Shown: positions 17,504-26,412, numbered from the stretch's first letter. The stretch is DNA of 64,000 nt from Caulobacter sp. X (GCF_002742635.1 NZ_PEGF01000001.1:2046001-2110000); one strand, 5' to 3'. Notes: generated by a model not told the origin, from the sequence alone. A program made the numbers and translations.

Positions 17504-19327
17504 CTATCCCTCTTCCTCGTCCGGCTCCAGCGGCGCGGCCTCGGGGGTGAGGACCTTGCGGATCTCGACGATCTCGGCGCCGGGGAAGGCCGACAGGACC
17601 GAGGCGACGAACGGATCCTTCTTGATCTGCTCCAGCGCCTCGCGCTCCTCGCGCTTCTGGCGCTCCATCATGCTCTCGGCCCCGCCGCCGCCCTCGGCCG
17701 CGACCAGCCAGGGCTGGCCGGTGTGCTCCTTGAGGAAGCGGACCAGGCGACCGGCCAGGTTTCCGGGCGCGCCCGGGGCGGCCTCGAAGGTGATGGCGCC
17801 GGGCCGGAAGTTGATCGGGCGGACGTACTGCTCGACGTCCAGGCGAAGCCCGATGTCCCGCTTGGCGGCGATCAGGGCCATGACGTCGTCGAACGAGGCC
17901 AGGACCGGCATGGCCTGGGCGCCCGGCGCGGCCATGGTCATGGGCGCGTGGGCCGAGGCGGTCGCTCCGCCCGCCCCGCCGCCGACCGAGACGCCGCCGC
18001 CAGGACCACCGCCGCCGACGGGGGCGCCGTCGCGCAGGGCCTTCAACGCCTCTTCCGGACCGGGCAGGTCGGCGGCGTAGCACAGGCGGATCAGGGCCAT
18101 CTCGGCCGCGGCCATGGCGTCAGGCGCGCGGCGCACCTCCTCATGGGCCTTCAGCAGCATCTGCCACAGGCGCGACAGCGTGCCGGCCGAGGTGTGAGCG
18201 CCGATGGCCGCGAGGCGCGCGGCCTGCTCCTTGGGCATCGACAGGGCGTCGGGGCCCAGCGCCTTGGACACGGCCGAGGCGTGGCAGTGGTCGAGGACAT
18301 CGAGCATCACCACCGCCGGATCGGCGCCGAAGCCCCACAGGGCGCGGAAGGCTTCCAGCGCGTCCTTGGTCTTGCCGGCCATCACGTGCTCGTAGAGCGC
18401 GATGGTCTGGCCGCGATCGGCCAGGCCCAGCATGTCGCGGACCACGGTGGCCGAGACCGTCGCGCCGCGCTCGGTCTGGACGATGGCCTGGTCCAGCAGC
18501 GACAGGCCGTCGCGCACCGAGCCCTCGGCCGCGCGGGCGATCAGGGCCAGGGCGTCCATCTCGATCCGCGCGCCTTCCTTGGCCGAGATGCGGTCGAAGT
18601 GCTTGACCAGCACGTCCGGCTCGACCCGGCGCAGGTCGAAGCGCTGGCAGCGCGACAGGATCGTCACCGGGACCTTGCGGATCTCGGTCGTGGCGAAGAT
18701 GAACTTGGCGTGCGGCGGCGGCTCTTCCAGCGTCTTCAGCAGGGCGTTGAACGCCGCCGTCGACAGCATGTGCACTTCGTCGATGATGTAGACCTTGTAG
18801 CGCGCCTCGACCGGGGCGTAGCGCACCCCGTCCAAGAGCTCGCGCATCTCGTCGACCTTGGTGCGCGAGGCGGCGTCCAGCTCCAGCACGTCCATGTGCC
18901 GGCCCTCGATGATGGCGCGGCAGTGGTAGCCCTCGGTGGTCAGGTCGACCGAGGGGCCCTTGACGGTGTCGGTCTCGTAGTTGAGCGCGCGAGCCAGCAG
19001 GCGCGCGGTCGTGGTCTTGCCGACGCCCCGGACGCCGGTGAGCATGAAGGCGTGGGCGATGCGGCCGGTCGAGAAGGCGTTGGCGAGCGTCCTGACCATG
19101 GCTTCCTGGCCGATCAGGTCCTCGAAGGTGCGCGGGCGGTACTTGCGCGCCAGCACGGTGTAGGCGTCGCCGGTCTCGGCCGGCGGATCCTGGACGACCG
19201 GGCGAGCCTCATCCGCCGGCGCGGCGGGGGCCTCGCCGAAGATGTCGGCGGTGTTCTCGTCGCGTTCGGCGGGAGCCTCGTCCCACGGCGGCGCGGAATC
19301 AGGCGAAAGGTCGTCGTGGTCGGCCAT
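17504..19327 (-). CDS. dnaX: DNA polymerase III subunit tau (clamp-loader ATPase)
   Basis: DnaX is the motor of the clamp loader. The 607-residue protein has an acidic N-terminal extension (~55 residues), YRPRTFEDLIGQE, Walker A GVRGVGKT (98-105), IIDEVHML (Walker B), the sensor SRCQRFDLRRV, and C-terminal domains that bind the polymerase. Of the four cysteines that usually bind zinc just after the Walker A helix, only the one in GYHCRAIIEG remains. I did not see a clear slippery heptamer for making a shorter gamma form. The gene is 32 bases from the SRP RNA terminator. Confidence 0.95.
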   Translation of the reverse strand: MADHDDLSPDSAPPWDEAPAERDENTADIFGEAPAAPADEARPVVQDPPAETGDAYTVLARKYRPRTFEDLIGQEAMVRTLANAFSTGRIAHAFMLTGVRGVGKTTTARLLARALNYETDTVKGPSVDLTTEGYHCRAIIEGRHMDVLELDAASRTKVDEMRELLDGVRYAPVEARYKVYIIDEVHMLSTAAFNALLKTLEEPPPHAKFIFATTEIRKVPVTILSRCQRFDLRRVEPDVLVKHFDRISAKEGARIEMDALALIARAAEGSVRDGLSLLDQAIVQTERGATVSATVVRDMLGLADRGQTIALYEHVMAGKTKDALEAFRALWGFGADPAVVMLDVLDHCHASAVSKALGPDALSMPKEQAARLAAIGAHTSAGTLSRLWQMLLKAHEEVRRAPDAMAAAEMALIRLCYAADLPGPEEALKALRDGAPVGGGGPGGGVSVGGGAGGATASAHAPMTMAAPGAQAMPVLASFDDVMALIAAKRDIGLRLDVEQYVRPINFRPGAITFEAAPGAPGNLAGRLVRFLKEHTGQPWLVAAEGGGGAESMMERQKREEREALEQIKKDPFVASVLSAFPGAEIVEIRKVLTPEAAPLEPDEEEG

Positions 19328-19359
19328 GGCCTTCAGTGTAGTGGGGCGAAGGGCGCGGC

Positions 19360-19382
19360 AAAAGACCCGCTCGGAGCGGACC
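19360..19382 (-). terminator. Terminator of the SRP RNA gene
   Basis: On the minus strand GGTCCGCTC-c-GAGCGGGTC forms a hairpin (with G-U pairs) followed by TTTT. It lies 37 bases after the SRP RNA 3' end and before dnaX. Confidence 0.7.
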
Positions 19383-19418
19383 AGCCATCTGCTGACAGAT
19401 TTCGCGATTTTGGGGGAA

Positions 19419-19515
19419 GGTGGAGACCGGACAGCGACCCGAAGGGGATCTCGTTGTGGCTGCTGCCTTCCGGCCCTGACCAGGTTGGCGAGGACTTCGT
19501 CCGAGCCGATCTCCG
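19419..19515 (-). ncRNA. ffs: Signal recognition particle RNA (4.5S, small bacterial type)
   Basis: The minus strand contains the invariant SRP core CCUGGUCAGGGCCGGAAGGCA then GCAGCC, which binds Ffh. The ends GGAGAUCGG and CCGGUCUCC pair over 9 bases, giving a 97-nt hairpin RNA, the usual length of the small type. It targets nascent membrane proteins with Ffh and FtsY. Ends are set from the pairing and may be off by a few bases. A terminator follows. Confidence 0.92.
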
Positions 19516-19587
19516 AGGCCTATATCGCGACTCATCGCGCAGGATGCAAGGCTGACGAGTCATTCCGCTCACGCTAAACAGTGACGC

Positions 19588-20529
19588 ATGGCCCTTTCGA
19601 TCATCACCAACACCTTCGCCGGCAACCCCTTGAACCGCGACAGCGAGCGTCGGGGCGACGCGGCGTTCATCGCCGAAAAGTTGGCCGATCCGGAGTCGCT
19701 GGCCGTGGCGCTGTGGAACGGCAAGCCGCTGGTCGAGGACATCCTGGACGCCGACGGCAAGCCAAAGGGCGTCCAGATCGCCTATCTCCGCGCCGACATG
19801 GCTCAGGACCTGGCGGGCGGGAACGAGAAGCTGCTGTACATGGGCCTCTGGAAGGACATCGCGGTCTTCGCCGTCGATATCGAGGGCGCCGCCGACCCAG
19901 CCGAGGGGCCGCTGCAGGGCCTGGGCCGCTTCGAGGAGCTGCGCGGGGCGGCCGCGAGCATGCCGCCGGCCGACGCCGGCATCCTGGCCACGGCCAAGTC
20001 GATGTTCGAATGGCGTCGCCGCCATCGCTGGTGCAGCGCCTGCGGCCAGAAGACCGAGGTCGCCGACGGCGGCTGGAAGCGCGTCTGCACCGCCTGCGGC
20101 GCCGAGCACTTCCCCCGCACCGATCCGGTGGCCATCATGCTGGCCGTCCACGACGGCAAATGCCTTCTGGGCCGCCAGGCCGCCTGGCCGCCCGGAATGT
20201 TCTCGGCCCTGGCCGGCTTCATCGAGCCCGGCGAGACCATGGAGGAGGCCTGCGCCCGCGAACTGCAGGAGGAGGCCGGCCTGAAGGCGACGGCCGTCCG
20301 CTACCACTCCAGCCAGCCCTGGCCGTGGCCCAGCTCGCTGATGATCGGCATGATCGCCGACGTCGACAGCGACGAGGCGGCGCCGGACCAGACCGAGCTC
20401 GAGGAAGTCCGCTGGTTCACCAAGGAAGAGGCGCTGCGCCTGATGCGAGGCGAGTTCGAAGGCGGCCTCTTCGCCCCGCCGGCCCTGGCCATCGCCCATC
20501 AGCTGATCAAGGCCTGGGCGGAGGGGTAG
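19588..20529 (+). CDS. nudC: NAD+ diphosphatase (Nudix hydrolase with zinc ribbon)
   Basis: The 313-residue protein has an N-terminal domain, a zinc ribbon (CSACGQ...CTACGAEHFPRTDPV), and the Nudix box GFIEPGETMEEACARELQEEAG followed by SQPWPWPSSLMIG, the SQPWPFPxS signature of NudC. It cleaves NAD(H) to NMN(H) and AMP and can remove NAD caps from RNA. Length is slightly longer than the E. coli protein. It is transcribed divergently from the SRP RNA. Confidence 0.93.
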   Translation: MALSIITNTFAGNPLNRDSERRGDAAFIAEKLADPESLAVALWNGKPLVEDILDADGKPKGVQIAYLRADMAQDLAGGNEKLLYMGLWKDIAVFAVDIEGAADPAEGPLQGLGRFEELRGAAASMPPADAGILATAKSMFEWRRRHRWCSACGQKTEVADGGWKRVCTACGAEHFPRTDPVAIMLAVHDGKCLLGRQAAWPPGMFSALAGFIEPGETMEEACARELQEEAGLKATAVRYHSSQPWPWPSSLMIGMIADVDSDEAAPDQTELEEVRWFTKEEALRLMRGEFEGGLFAPPALAIAHQLIKAWAEG

Positions 20530-20542
20530 GCGAGACGCCAAA

Positions 20543-20663
20543 GATGCTCCCCCGCGATGCGGGGGAGCTGTCGCGGAGCGACTGAGGGGGCAAGCTGGAC
20601 GTTTGCCGCGTTAGCCCCCTCCGGCCCTCTGGGCCACCTCCCCCGCATCGCGGGGGAGGATCT
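20543..20663. repeat. Palindromic intergenic repeat, family A, copy 3 (inverted)
   Basis: Reverse-complement orientation relative to copies at 8701 and 10937: CTCCCCCGCGATGCGGGGGAG, GTCGCGGAGCGAC, the core as GAGGGGGCAAGCTG, GGCCCTCTGGGCC, and CTCCCCCGCATCGCGGGGGAG. The inner hairpin is GTCGCTCCGCGAC here versus GTCGGCTCCGCCGAC in the others; both arms changed together. It lies between convergent nudC and amn. Confidence 0.8.
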
Positions 20664-20678
20664 AGTGGAGAGCTCACC

Positions 20679-22133
20679 TCACCTAAACGGCGGCTCGTCG
20701 AACGCGCGCAGCTTGCGCGAGTGCAGGTTCGGACCTTCGGCGTGCAGCAGCTTGCAGGCCATGATGCCGATCTGCAGGTGCTGGCTGATCGCCCGCTCGT
20801 AAAAGGCGTTGGCCTGGCCGGGCAGCTTGATCTCGCCGTGCAGCGGCTTGTCGGACACGCACAGCAGCGTCCCGTACGGCACCCGGAAGCGATAGCCCTG
20901 GGCCGAGATCGTCGCGCTTTCCATGTCGATCGCCACCGCGCGGCTCTGGTTGAAGCGCAGGGCCGAGAGGCTGTGGCGAAGCTCCCAGTTGCGGTCGTCG
21001 GTGGTGACGACGGTGCCGGTGCGCAGGCGCTTTTTCAGCTGGTCGCCGCTATCGCCGCTGATCGCCTTGGCCGCGTCGTAGAGGGCGCGCTGCACCTCGG
21101 CGATCGACGGGACCGGGATCTCGGGCGGCAGCACGGCGTCCAGCACGTGGTCGTCGCGCAGATAGGCGTGGGCCAGGACGTAGTCGCCGATCGTCTGGGT
21201 GTCGCGCAGGCCGCCGCAGTGGCCGATCATCAGCCAGGCTTGAGGGCGCAGCACCGCCAGGTGATCGCAGATCGTCTTGGCGTTGGAAGGGCCGACGCCG
21301 ATGTTGACCAGGGTCACGCCCGAGCCGCCCGGCGCCATCAGGTGATAGGCCGGCATCTGGTGCTTGCGCCAGGCCGACTCCGCCACCGCCATCTCGGGAT
21401 TGACCGTGTTGGCGGTGATCGTCACGCCGCCCGAGCACGACAGGGCCGTGTAGGGGCTGTCGGGCGCCTTAAGCTGGGCGATGCCCCAGCGCACGAACTC
21501 GTCGACATAGCGGTGATAGTTCGTGAACAGGATGAACTGCTGCACGTCCTCGGCCGGGGCGCCGGTGTAGTGCTTGAGCCTCGCCAGCGAGAAGTCGGTG
21601 CGCAGGCCGTCGAACAGCGACAGCGGGCGGGTCTCCTCCAGCGCCGGGCTCCAGACGCCGTCGGCGATCTCGTCGCCGATGAAGGCCAGGTCCGTGGTCG
21701 GGAAGAAGCGGGCGATGTCCTCGCTGCGGACGTCGGCCTGGTTCAGGTCGATCGTGGCGTCCAGTACGTAGGGATAGGGGATTTCCTGGCGGGAGCGGTC
21801 GACCTCGATCTCGACGTCGAAGTCGTCCATCAAGAGGGTCAGCTGCTCGACCAGATAGTCCTTGAACTGGGCCGGCTTGGTCACGGTCGTCGAATAGACG
21901 CCGGGACGGCTGACGCGGGCGTACGAGCGGGCCAGCTTGGGCGGCAGCGCCTCGGGATCGTAGGTCAGCCGCAGCTCGGGATAGGCGAAGGTCCCGTCGA
22001 ACCGCGCTTGCGGGTCGGGACGCGTTCCATTTTCGAGATAGGCGCGCAGGGCGGTCCGGAGAGCGTCGACGGCGCGTTCGTATTCGTCATTGAGCCGTTC
22101 GACGACGGCGATTGCTTTTTCTTGGTTTGACAT
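20679..22133 (-). CDS. amn: AMP nucleosidase
   Basis: Amn splits AMP into adenine and ribose 5-phosphate. The 484-residue protein has an N-terminal substrate-handling domain and a C-terminal nucleoside phosphorylase-like domain with GGSGVTLVNIGVGPSNAKTICDHLAVLRP, MIGHCGGLRDTQTIGDYVLAHAYLR and the late IDMESATISAQGYRFRVPYGTLLCVSDKPLHGE. Length matches the E. coli enzyme. Confidence 0.95.
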   Translation of the reverse strand: MSNQEKAIAVVERLNDEYERAVDALRTALRAYLENGTRPDPQARFDGTFAYPELRLTYDPEALPPKLARSYARVSRPGVYSTTVTKPAQFKDYLVEQLTLLMDDFDVEIEVDRSRQEIPYPYVLDATIDLNQADVRSEDIARFFPTTDLAFIGDEIADGVWSPALEETRPLSLFDGLRTDFSLARLKHYTGAPAEDVQQFILFTNYHRYVDEFVRWGIAQLKAPDSPYTALSCSGGVTITANTVNPEMAVAESAWRKHQMPAYHLMAPGGSGVTLVNIGVGPSNAKTICDHLAVLRPQAWLMIGHCGGLRDTQTIGDYVLAHAYLRDDHVLDAVLPPEIPVPSIAEVQRALYDAAKAISGDSGDQLKKRLRTGTVVTTDDRNWELRHSLSALRFNQSRAVAIDMESATISAQGYRFRVPYGTLLCVSDKPLHGEIKLPGQANAFYERAISQHLQIGIMACKLLHAEGPNLHSRKLRAFDEPPFR

Positions 22134-22442
22134 GACGCCTTATAGCGGCGTTCCGCGACAATGGCGAGACACCGGACCTGTTCAGGGGAATGATTTATTA
22201 CTTATCCGAGATGAGGAAGTCTCGGCGCCTTCCGTCTCTACAGACTGAGCCTGTTTTCGCGCTTTGCCCGCAAACGACCCACCCTCGCCCTACCGAAGGG
22301 CATGGACGAACCCGCGCCGGTCGGCCAAAAGGGCGGAAATGATCAAGGAAGGCATGGATGGCGGCGCGGGCGTTCTCGCGCGTCATGTCTTCTGCAAACC
22401 AGACGACGCCGTCGACGCCGCATCTGGCGCCAGGGGGACTGA
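22134..22442. other. Intergenic region between amn and the symporter gene
   Basis: About 309 bases separate the divergent amn and symporter genes. Short open frames exist on both strands but have no ribosome sites or recognisable products. The region presumably holds both promoters; I cannot place them with confidence. Confidence 0.4.
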
Positions 22443-23699
22443 ATGAACAAACGCTTCGCCTTACTGATCGTCGCGGCCATGGTGCTCGGCGTCGCCGTGG
22501 GCTGGGCCATCAACCAGACGATGGACCCGACCCAGGCCAAGGCCGCCGCCAACAGCCTGTCACTGGTCACCGACATCTTCCTGCGCCTGATCAAGATGAT
22601 CATCGCGCCGCTGGTGCTGACCACCCTGGTGGCCGGCATCGCCCACATGGAAGACGCCGCCGCCGTCGGCCGGATCGGCGCCAAGACCATGGCCTGGTTC
22701 ATCACCGCCTCGGCCGTCTCGCTGCTGCTGGGCCTCCTGATGGTCCACCTGCTGGATCCGGGCGCCAATCTGAACCTGACGCACATGGACATCGAGGGCG
22801 CCAAGACCACGGCGACCACCGACGCCTTCACCCTGAAGGGCTTCATCACCCACCTGGTGCCGACCTCGATCTTCGACGCCATGGCCAAGAACGAGATCCT
22901 GCAGATCGTCGTCTTCGCCCTGTTCGTCGGCACCGCCGTCGCCTCGCTGGACAACAAGGCCCCGCAGATCCTGGAGCTGGCCGAACAGGCCGCCCAGGTC
23001 ATGCTGAAGGTCACCGGCTTCGTCATGAAGCTGGCCCCGCTGGCCATCTTCGCGGCCCTGGCCTCGACCATCGCCACCCAGGGCGTCTCGATGCTGGCCG
23101 TCTACGGCAAGTTCGTGCTGGGCTTCTACGCCACCATGGGCGTGCTGTGGGGCCTGCTGTTCCTGGCCGGCGCCGCGGTGCTGGGCAAGCGGGTGCTGCC
23201 GCTGTTCGGCGTGATCCGCGACCCGGCCCTGCTGGCCTTCTCGACCGCGAGCTCCGAAGCCGCCTATCCGCGCATCCTCGACAGCCTGCCCAAGGTGGGC
23301 GTGCGCCGCCGCATCGTCTCGTTCGTCCTGCCGTTGGGCTATTCGTTCAACCTCGACGGCTCGATGCTGTACTGCACCTTCGCGACCATGTTCATTATGC
23401 AGGCCCACGGCGTGCATCTGACGGTCCAACAGCAGATCTTCATGCTGCTGCTCTTGATGGTGACCTCCAAGGGCATCGCCGGCGTGCCGCGCGCCTCGCT
23501 GGTCGTGATCATGGCCACCCTCACCTACTTTGGCCTGCCGGAAGCCTGGATCGCCCTGGTGCTCGGCGTCGACCACCTGCTGGACATGGGCCGCAGCGCC
23601 ACCAACGTCGTCGGCAACAGCGTCGCCGCCGCCGTGGTCGCCAAGTGGGAGGGCGAGCTGGACGAGATCGATCCCGAGGCCGAAGGGGCCACGATCTAA
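22443..23699 (+). CDS. Dicarboxylate/amino acid:cation symporter (DAACS family)
   Basis: The 418-residue inner-membrane protein has about eight helices plus two re-entrant hairpins. Family signatures include LRLIKMIIAPLVLTTLVAGIAHM, a serine-rich hairpin FSTASSEAAYPRIL, SFNLDGSMLYCTFATMFI, and GVDHLLDMGRSATNVVGNSVAA near the end. It takes up C4-dicarboxylates or glutamate/aspartate with Na+ or H+; the substrate is not decided by sequence. A strong terminator follows. Confidence 0.92.
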   Translation: MNKRFALLIVAAMVLGVAVGWAINQTMDPTQAKAAANSLSLVTDIFLRLIKMIIAPLVLTTLVAGIAHMEDAAAVGRIGAKTMAWFITASAVSLLLGLLMVHLLDPGANLNLTHMDIEGAKTTATTDAFTLKGFITHLVPTSIFDAMAKNEILQIVVFALFVGTAVASLDNKAPQILELAEQAAQVMLKVTGFVMKLAPLAIFAALASTIATQGVSMLAVYGKFVLGFYATMGVLWGLLFLAGAAVLGKRVLPLFGVIRDPALLAFSTASSEAAYPRILDSLPKVGVRRRIVSFVLPLGYSFNLDGSMLYCTFATMFIMQAHGVHLTVQQQIFMLLLLMVTSKGIAGVPRASLVVIMATLTYFGLPEAWIALVLGVDHLLDMGRSATNVVGNSVAAAVVAKWEGELDEIDPEAEGATI

Positions 23700-23722
23700 G
23701 CCGCCTTTTGATACGCCTATCG

Positions 23723-23757
23723 AACGGCCCGCATCGAAGCTCGGCGCGGGCCGTTTT
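23723..23757 (+). terminator. Rho-independent terminator after the symporter gene
   Basis: AACGGCCCGC (23723-23732) pairs with GCGGGCCGTT (23746-23755), followed by TT, within a TTTT run. Confidence 0.8.
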
Positions 23758-23770
23758 CGTGTCCAGTTGA

Positions 23771-23782
23771 TACTGTACAGTA
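23771..23782. promoter_or_regulatory. Perfect 12-bp palindrome TACTGTACAGTA upstream of a secreted-protein gene
   Basis: The palindrome is 6 bases before a TTGACA -35-like hexamer (23788-23793), 64 bases upstream of the next start codon. It may be an operator just upstream of the -35. The binding protein is unknown. Confidence 0.45.
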
Positions 23783-23845
23783 AAAACTTGACACCACCCG
23801 CCCGAGGTCCAATCTCAAGCGGGAGGGACTAGAAGGACGACGTCA

Positions 23846-24280
23846 ATGAGCAAGATCGCTCACATCGCGCGCGCGGCCCTGGTCGGGCTCGCCATTTCCG
23901 CCCCGCTGGCGCTGAGCGGCGCGGCGGCCGCCCAGGACACGACCCCGGCCCCGGCCGAAAAGGCGGCCAAGCCCGCCCGGCAGTGCTTCTACCTGTCCGA
24001 CTGGCGCGGCTGGACCGCCCCGGACAAGGACACCCTGTACCTGAAGGTGCGGGGCAAGGACGTCTACAAGGTCGACCTGGCCTATGGCTCCAACCAGCTG
24101 ACCTGGCCGGGCACGCACCTGGTCTCGATCGTCCGAGGCGTCGACAGCGTCTGCGGTCCGCTGGACCTGGACCTGCGGGTGTCGGACGGCTTTGGCATGG
24201 CGATCCCGATCCGGGCCAAGACCATCACCAAGCTGACCCCGGAACAGATCGCGCTGATCCCGAAGAAGTATAAGCCGTAA
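23846..24280 (+). CDS. Secreted hypothetical protein (DUF6491-like)
   Basis: The 144-residue product has a signal peptide ending at AAAQ (residue ~30), then a mature domain with CFYLSDWRGWTAPDKDTLYLKVRGKDVYKVDL and VDSVCGPLDLDLRVSDGFGMAIPI. Two cysteines could form a disulfide in the periplasm. The RxCFYxxDWRGW pattern fits a family of small alphaproteobacterial secreted proteins of unknown function (I believe DUF6491). AGAAGGA precedes the start. Confidence 0.75.
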   Translation: MSKIAHIARAALVGLAISAPLALSGAAAAQDTTPAPAEKAAKPARQCFYLSDWRGWTAPDKDTLYLKVRGKDVYKVDLAYGSNQLTWPGTHLVSIVRGVDSVCGPLDLDLRVSDGFGMAIPIRAKTITKLTPEQIALIPKKYKP

Positions 24281-24283
24281 GGC

Positions 24284-25171
24284 TTAAAGGGCCGCCGCGT
24301 TCAGCAGCGCCACGACCATGGCGTTGGCGGGCGCGGCGATCCCGTGGGCCGCGCCCTTGCGGACGATCACGCCGTTGCGGGCGTCCAGCTCCATCGGCCG
24401 GCCGGCGGCGCGGTCGGCGTGCAGCGAATTGACCGAACCCGGATCGGCGGCGCGATAGCCGGCGATGACCTGGTCGGGGAGGTCGTCGGAAAGCTCCGCC
24501 CCCTCGGCCCGGCCCACCGCCACGCACTCGCGCACCAGGGTCCGCATGACCTCGGCCGCGCCCTCGTCCTGGGCGACCCCGGCGGGCTTGAGGATCAGGG
24601 CGTTGACCGCCCCGGCGCAGTTCAGCGCCAGTTTCTTCCAGGCCTCGGTGGTGAAATCGGCGACCGTCTCGACCGCGATCGGCGTGTGGGCGAACAGGGC
24701 CGCGAAGGCTTCGCCAGCCGCGCCCGCCGGGACCTTGATCCAGCCGTTGCGCCGCTGCAGCACCCGTCCTGGGGCCGAGCGCTCGGCCGGGATGTCGACC
24801 ACCGCCGGGACAAGCCGCTCGGCGTCGATCCGGCCCGCGAAGGGCTCGGCATGCTCGACGCCGTTGCGCAGGATGGCGACGCGAGTCTCGGGACCGACCA
24901 GGGCGTCCAGCCAGGCCATGGTCCCATCGGTGTCGTAGGTCTTGGTGGTCACCAGCACCCAGTCGACGGGCGACAGGCCCCCATCCTCAAGGCTCTGGGG
25001 CGAGGCGGCCACGCGCGGCGTCGCGGTGATCGTCCCCTCGGGGGTCTCGACCGCCAGGGTCTCGAACGGCGTGCGGACGCAGACCGTCACAGCGTGCTCG
25101 GCCTTCTGCGCCAGCCAAGCCGCCACGGTTCCACCGACGGCGCCCGGGCCGATCACGGCGATGCTGGTCAT
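24284..25171 (-). CDS. Ketopantoate reductase-family oxidoreductase
   Basis: The 295-residue protein begins with a Rossmann motif (SIAVIGPGAVGGTVAAWLA) and has the PanE/ApbA helices with the conserved Lys in WKKLALNCAGAVNAL (residue ~185) and the C-terminal NSLHADRAAGRPMELDARNGVIVRKGAAHGI. PanE makes pantoate for coenzyme A. Several paralogues act on other 2-keto acids, so the substrate is uncertain. The ATG at 25171 gives the usual N-terminus; the in-frame upstream extension translates repeat DNA. Confidence 0.85.
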   Translation of the reverse strand: MTSIAVIGPGAVGGTVAAWLAQKAEHAVTVCVRTPFETLAVETPEGTITATPRVAASPQSLEDGGLSPVDWVLVTTKTYDTDGTMAWLDALVGPETRVAILRNGVEHAEPFAGRIDAERLVPAVVDIPAERSAPGRVLQRRNGWIKVPAGAAGEAFAALFAHTPIAVETVADFTTEAWKKLALNCAGAVNALILKPAGVAQDEGAAEVMRTLVRECVAVGRAEGAELSDDLPDQVIAGYRAADPGSVNSLHADRAAGRPMELDARNGVIVRKGAAHGIAAPANAMVVALLNAAAL

Positions 25172-25190
25172 GGCAGGCTCCACAGAAAAA

Positions 25191-25361
25191 CACCCTCTCC
25201 GGACGGAGAGGGCGGGGCCCATGCGAAGCATGGGAGGGTGAGGTGATAGGACGGTGAGGCTGCGAGGTGCGGGGCCGGCGCGGACGTCAGCCCACGCCGG
25301 AAACCCTCACCCTCCCACCGCTACGCGGCGGGCCCCGCCCTCTCCCGTTGGGAGAGGGGGT
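25191..25361. repeat. Palindromic intergenic repeat, family C, copy 1
   Basis: The two halves are inverted: CCCTCTCCGGACGGAGAGGG, CCCATGCGAAGCATGGG and GGGTGAGG on the left; CCTCACCCTCCCACCG, a GC hairpin and CCCTCTCCCGTTGGGAGAGGG on the right. It lies between the minus-strand nrdB stop and the ketopantoate reductase-like gene. A second copy is at 28113-28317. Confidence 0.7.
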
Positions 25362-25368
25362 CTAGATC

Positions 25369-26412
25369 CTATTCCGCCGGCAGCACCTGGTCCGAGCGCT
25401 TCTTCATCATCTCGTCGAAGCTGGTCCACACGCCCTCGGCGCCGTGCCACGAGCCCTTGGTGGCGGCCTTGGAGTATTCGGTCGCGCGGGCCTCGAAGAA
25501 GTTGGCGTGCTCGACGCCCGACAGCAGCGACTGCAGCCAGGGCAGCGGGTTTTCCTTCACGCCGTACACTTCCGGCAGCTGCAGCTGGCGCAGGCGCCAG
25601 TCGGCGATGAAGCGAATGTACTGCTTGATGTCGTCGGGGGTCATGCCCTGGACGTCGCCGGCCTCGAAGGCCAGGTCGATGAACTTGTCTTCCAGCCCGA
25701 CCACGTGCTTGCAGCAGTCGACGATGTCGTCGGCCACGGCCTTGGTCACCGCGTTCGTTTCCTTGTTGAACGCGTGGTACAGCTTGATGATGCCGTCGCA
25801 GTGCAGGCTCTCGTCGCGGATCGACCACGAGACGATCTGGCCCATGCCCTTCATCTTGTTGAAGCGCGGGAAGTTCATCAGCATCGCGAACGAGGCGAAC
25901 AGCTGCAGGCCTTCGGTGAAGCCGCCGAACATGGCGAGCGTCCGGCAGATGTCGGCGTTCGAGTCGACGCCGAAGGTCTGCATGTAGTCGTGCTTGGCCT
26001 TCATGGCCTCGTATTCCATGAACGCCGAGAACTCGGTCTCGGGCATGCCGATGGTCTCGAGGAGCAGGGCGTAGGCCGCGATATGGATCGTCTCCATGTT
26101 CGCGAACGAGGCCAGCATCATCTTCACTTCGGTCGGTTTGAACACCCGACCATAGCGCTCCATGTAGTTGTCCTGCACCTCGACGTCGGACTGGGTGAAG
26201 AAGCGGAAGATCTGCGTCAGCAGGTTCCGTTCCTTGTCGTTCAGCTTGACGGCCCAGTCCTTGAGGTCCTCGCCCAGCGGCACCTCTTCCGGCATCCAGT
26301 GGACCTGCTGCTGCTTCTTCCAGAAGTCGTAGGCCCAGGGATAGCGGAACGGCTTGTAGCCGCCCGACGGGGTCATAAGGCCAGGCAGGATCAGCGACGA
26401 CGTAGCGGACAT
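25369..26412 (-). CDS. nrdB: Class Ia ribonucleotide reductase beta subunit
   Basis: NrdB holds the diiron-tyrosyl radical used to make deoxyribonucleotides with NrdA. The 347-residue protein has diiron ligands in SDVEVQDNYMERYG, MLASFANMETIHIAAYALLLE (ExxH), MEYEAMKAKHDYMQ, and SWSIRDESLHCDG (ExxH). The C-terminal tail binds NrdA. The ATG at 26412 fits the family; upstream in-frame sequence runs through the regulatory region. Two NrdR-like boxes lie 83-129 bases upstream. nrdA is ~5 kb away on the other strand. Confidence 0.96.
   Translation of the reverse strand: MSATSSLILPGLMTPSGGYKPFRYPWAYDFWKKQQQVHWMPEEVPLGEDLKDWAVKLNDKERNLLTQIFRFFTQSDVEVQDNYMERYGRVFKPTEVKMMLASFANMETIHIAAYALLLETIGMPETEFSAFMEYEAMKAKHDYMQTFGVDSNADICRTLAMFGGFTEGLQLFASFAMLMNFPRFNKMKGMGQIVSWSIRDESLHCDGIIKLYHAFNKETNAVTKAVADDIVDCCKHVVGLEDKFIDLAFEAGDVQGMTPDDIKQYIRFIADWRLRQLQLPEVYGVKENPLPWLQSLLSGVEHANFFEARATEYSKAATKGSWHGAEGVWTSFDEMMKKRSDQVLPAE

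Noticed and set aside
22198..22446. Two ~60-residue frames in the amn-symporter gap
   Set aside because: No ribosome sites, no recognisable domains, and they overlap each other on opposite strands.
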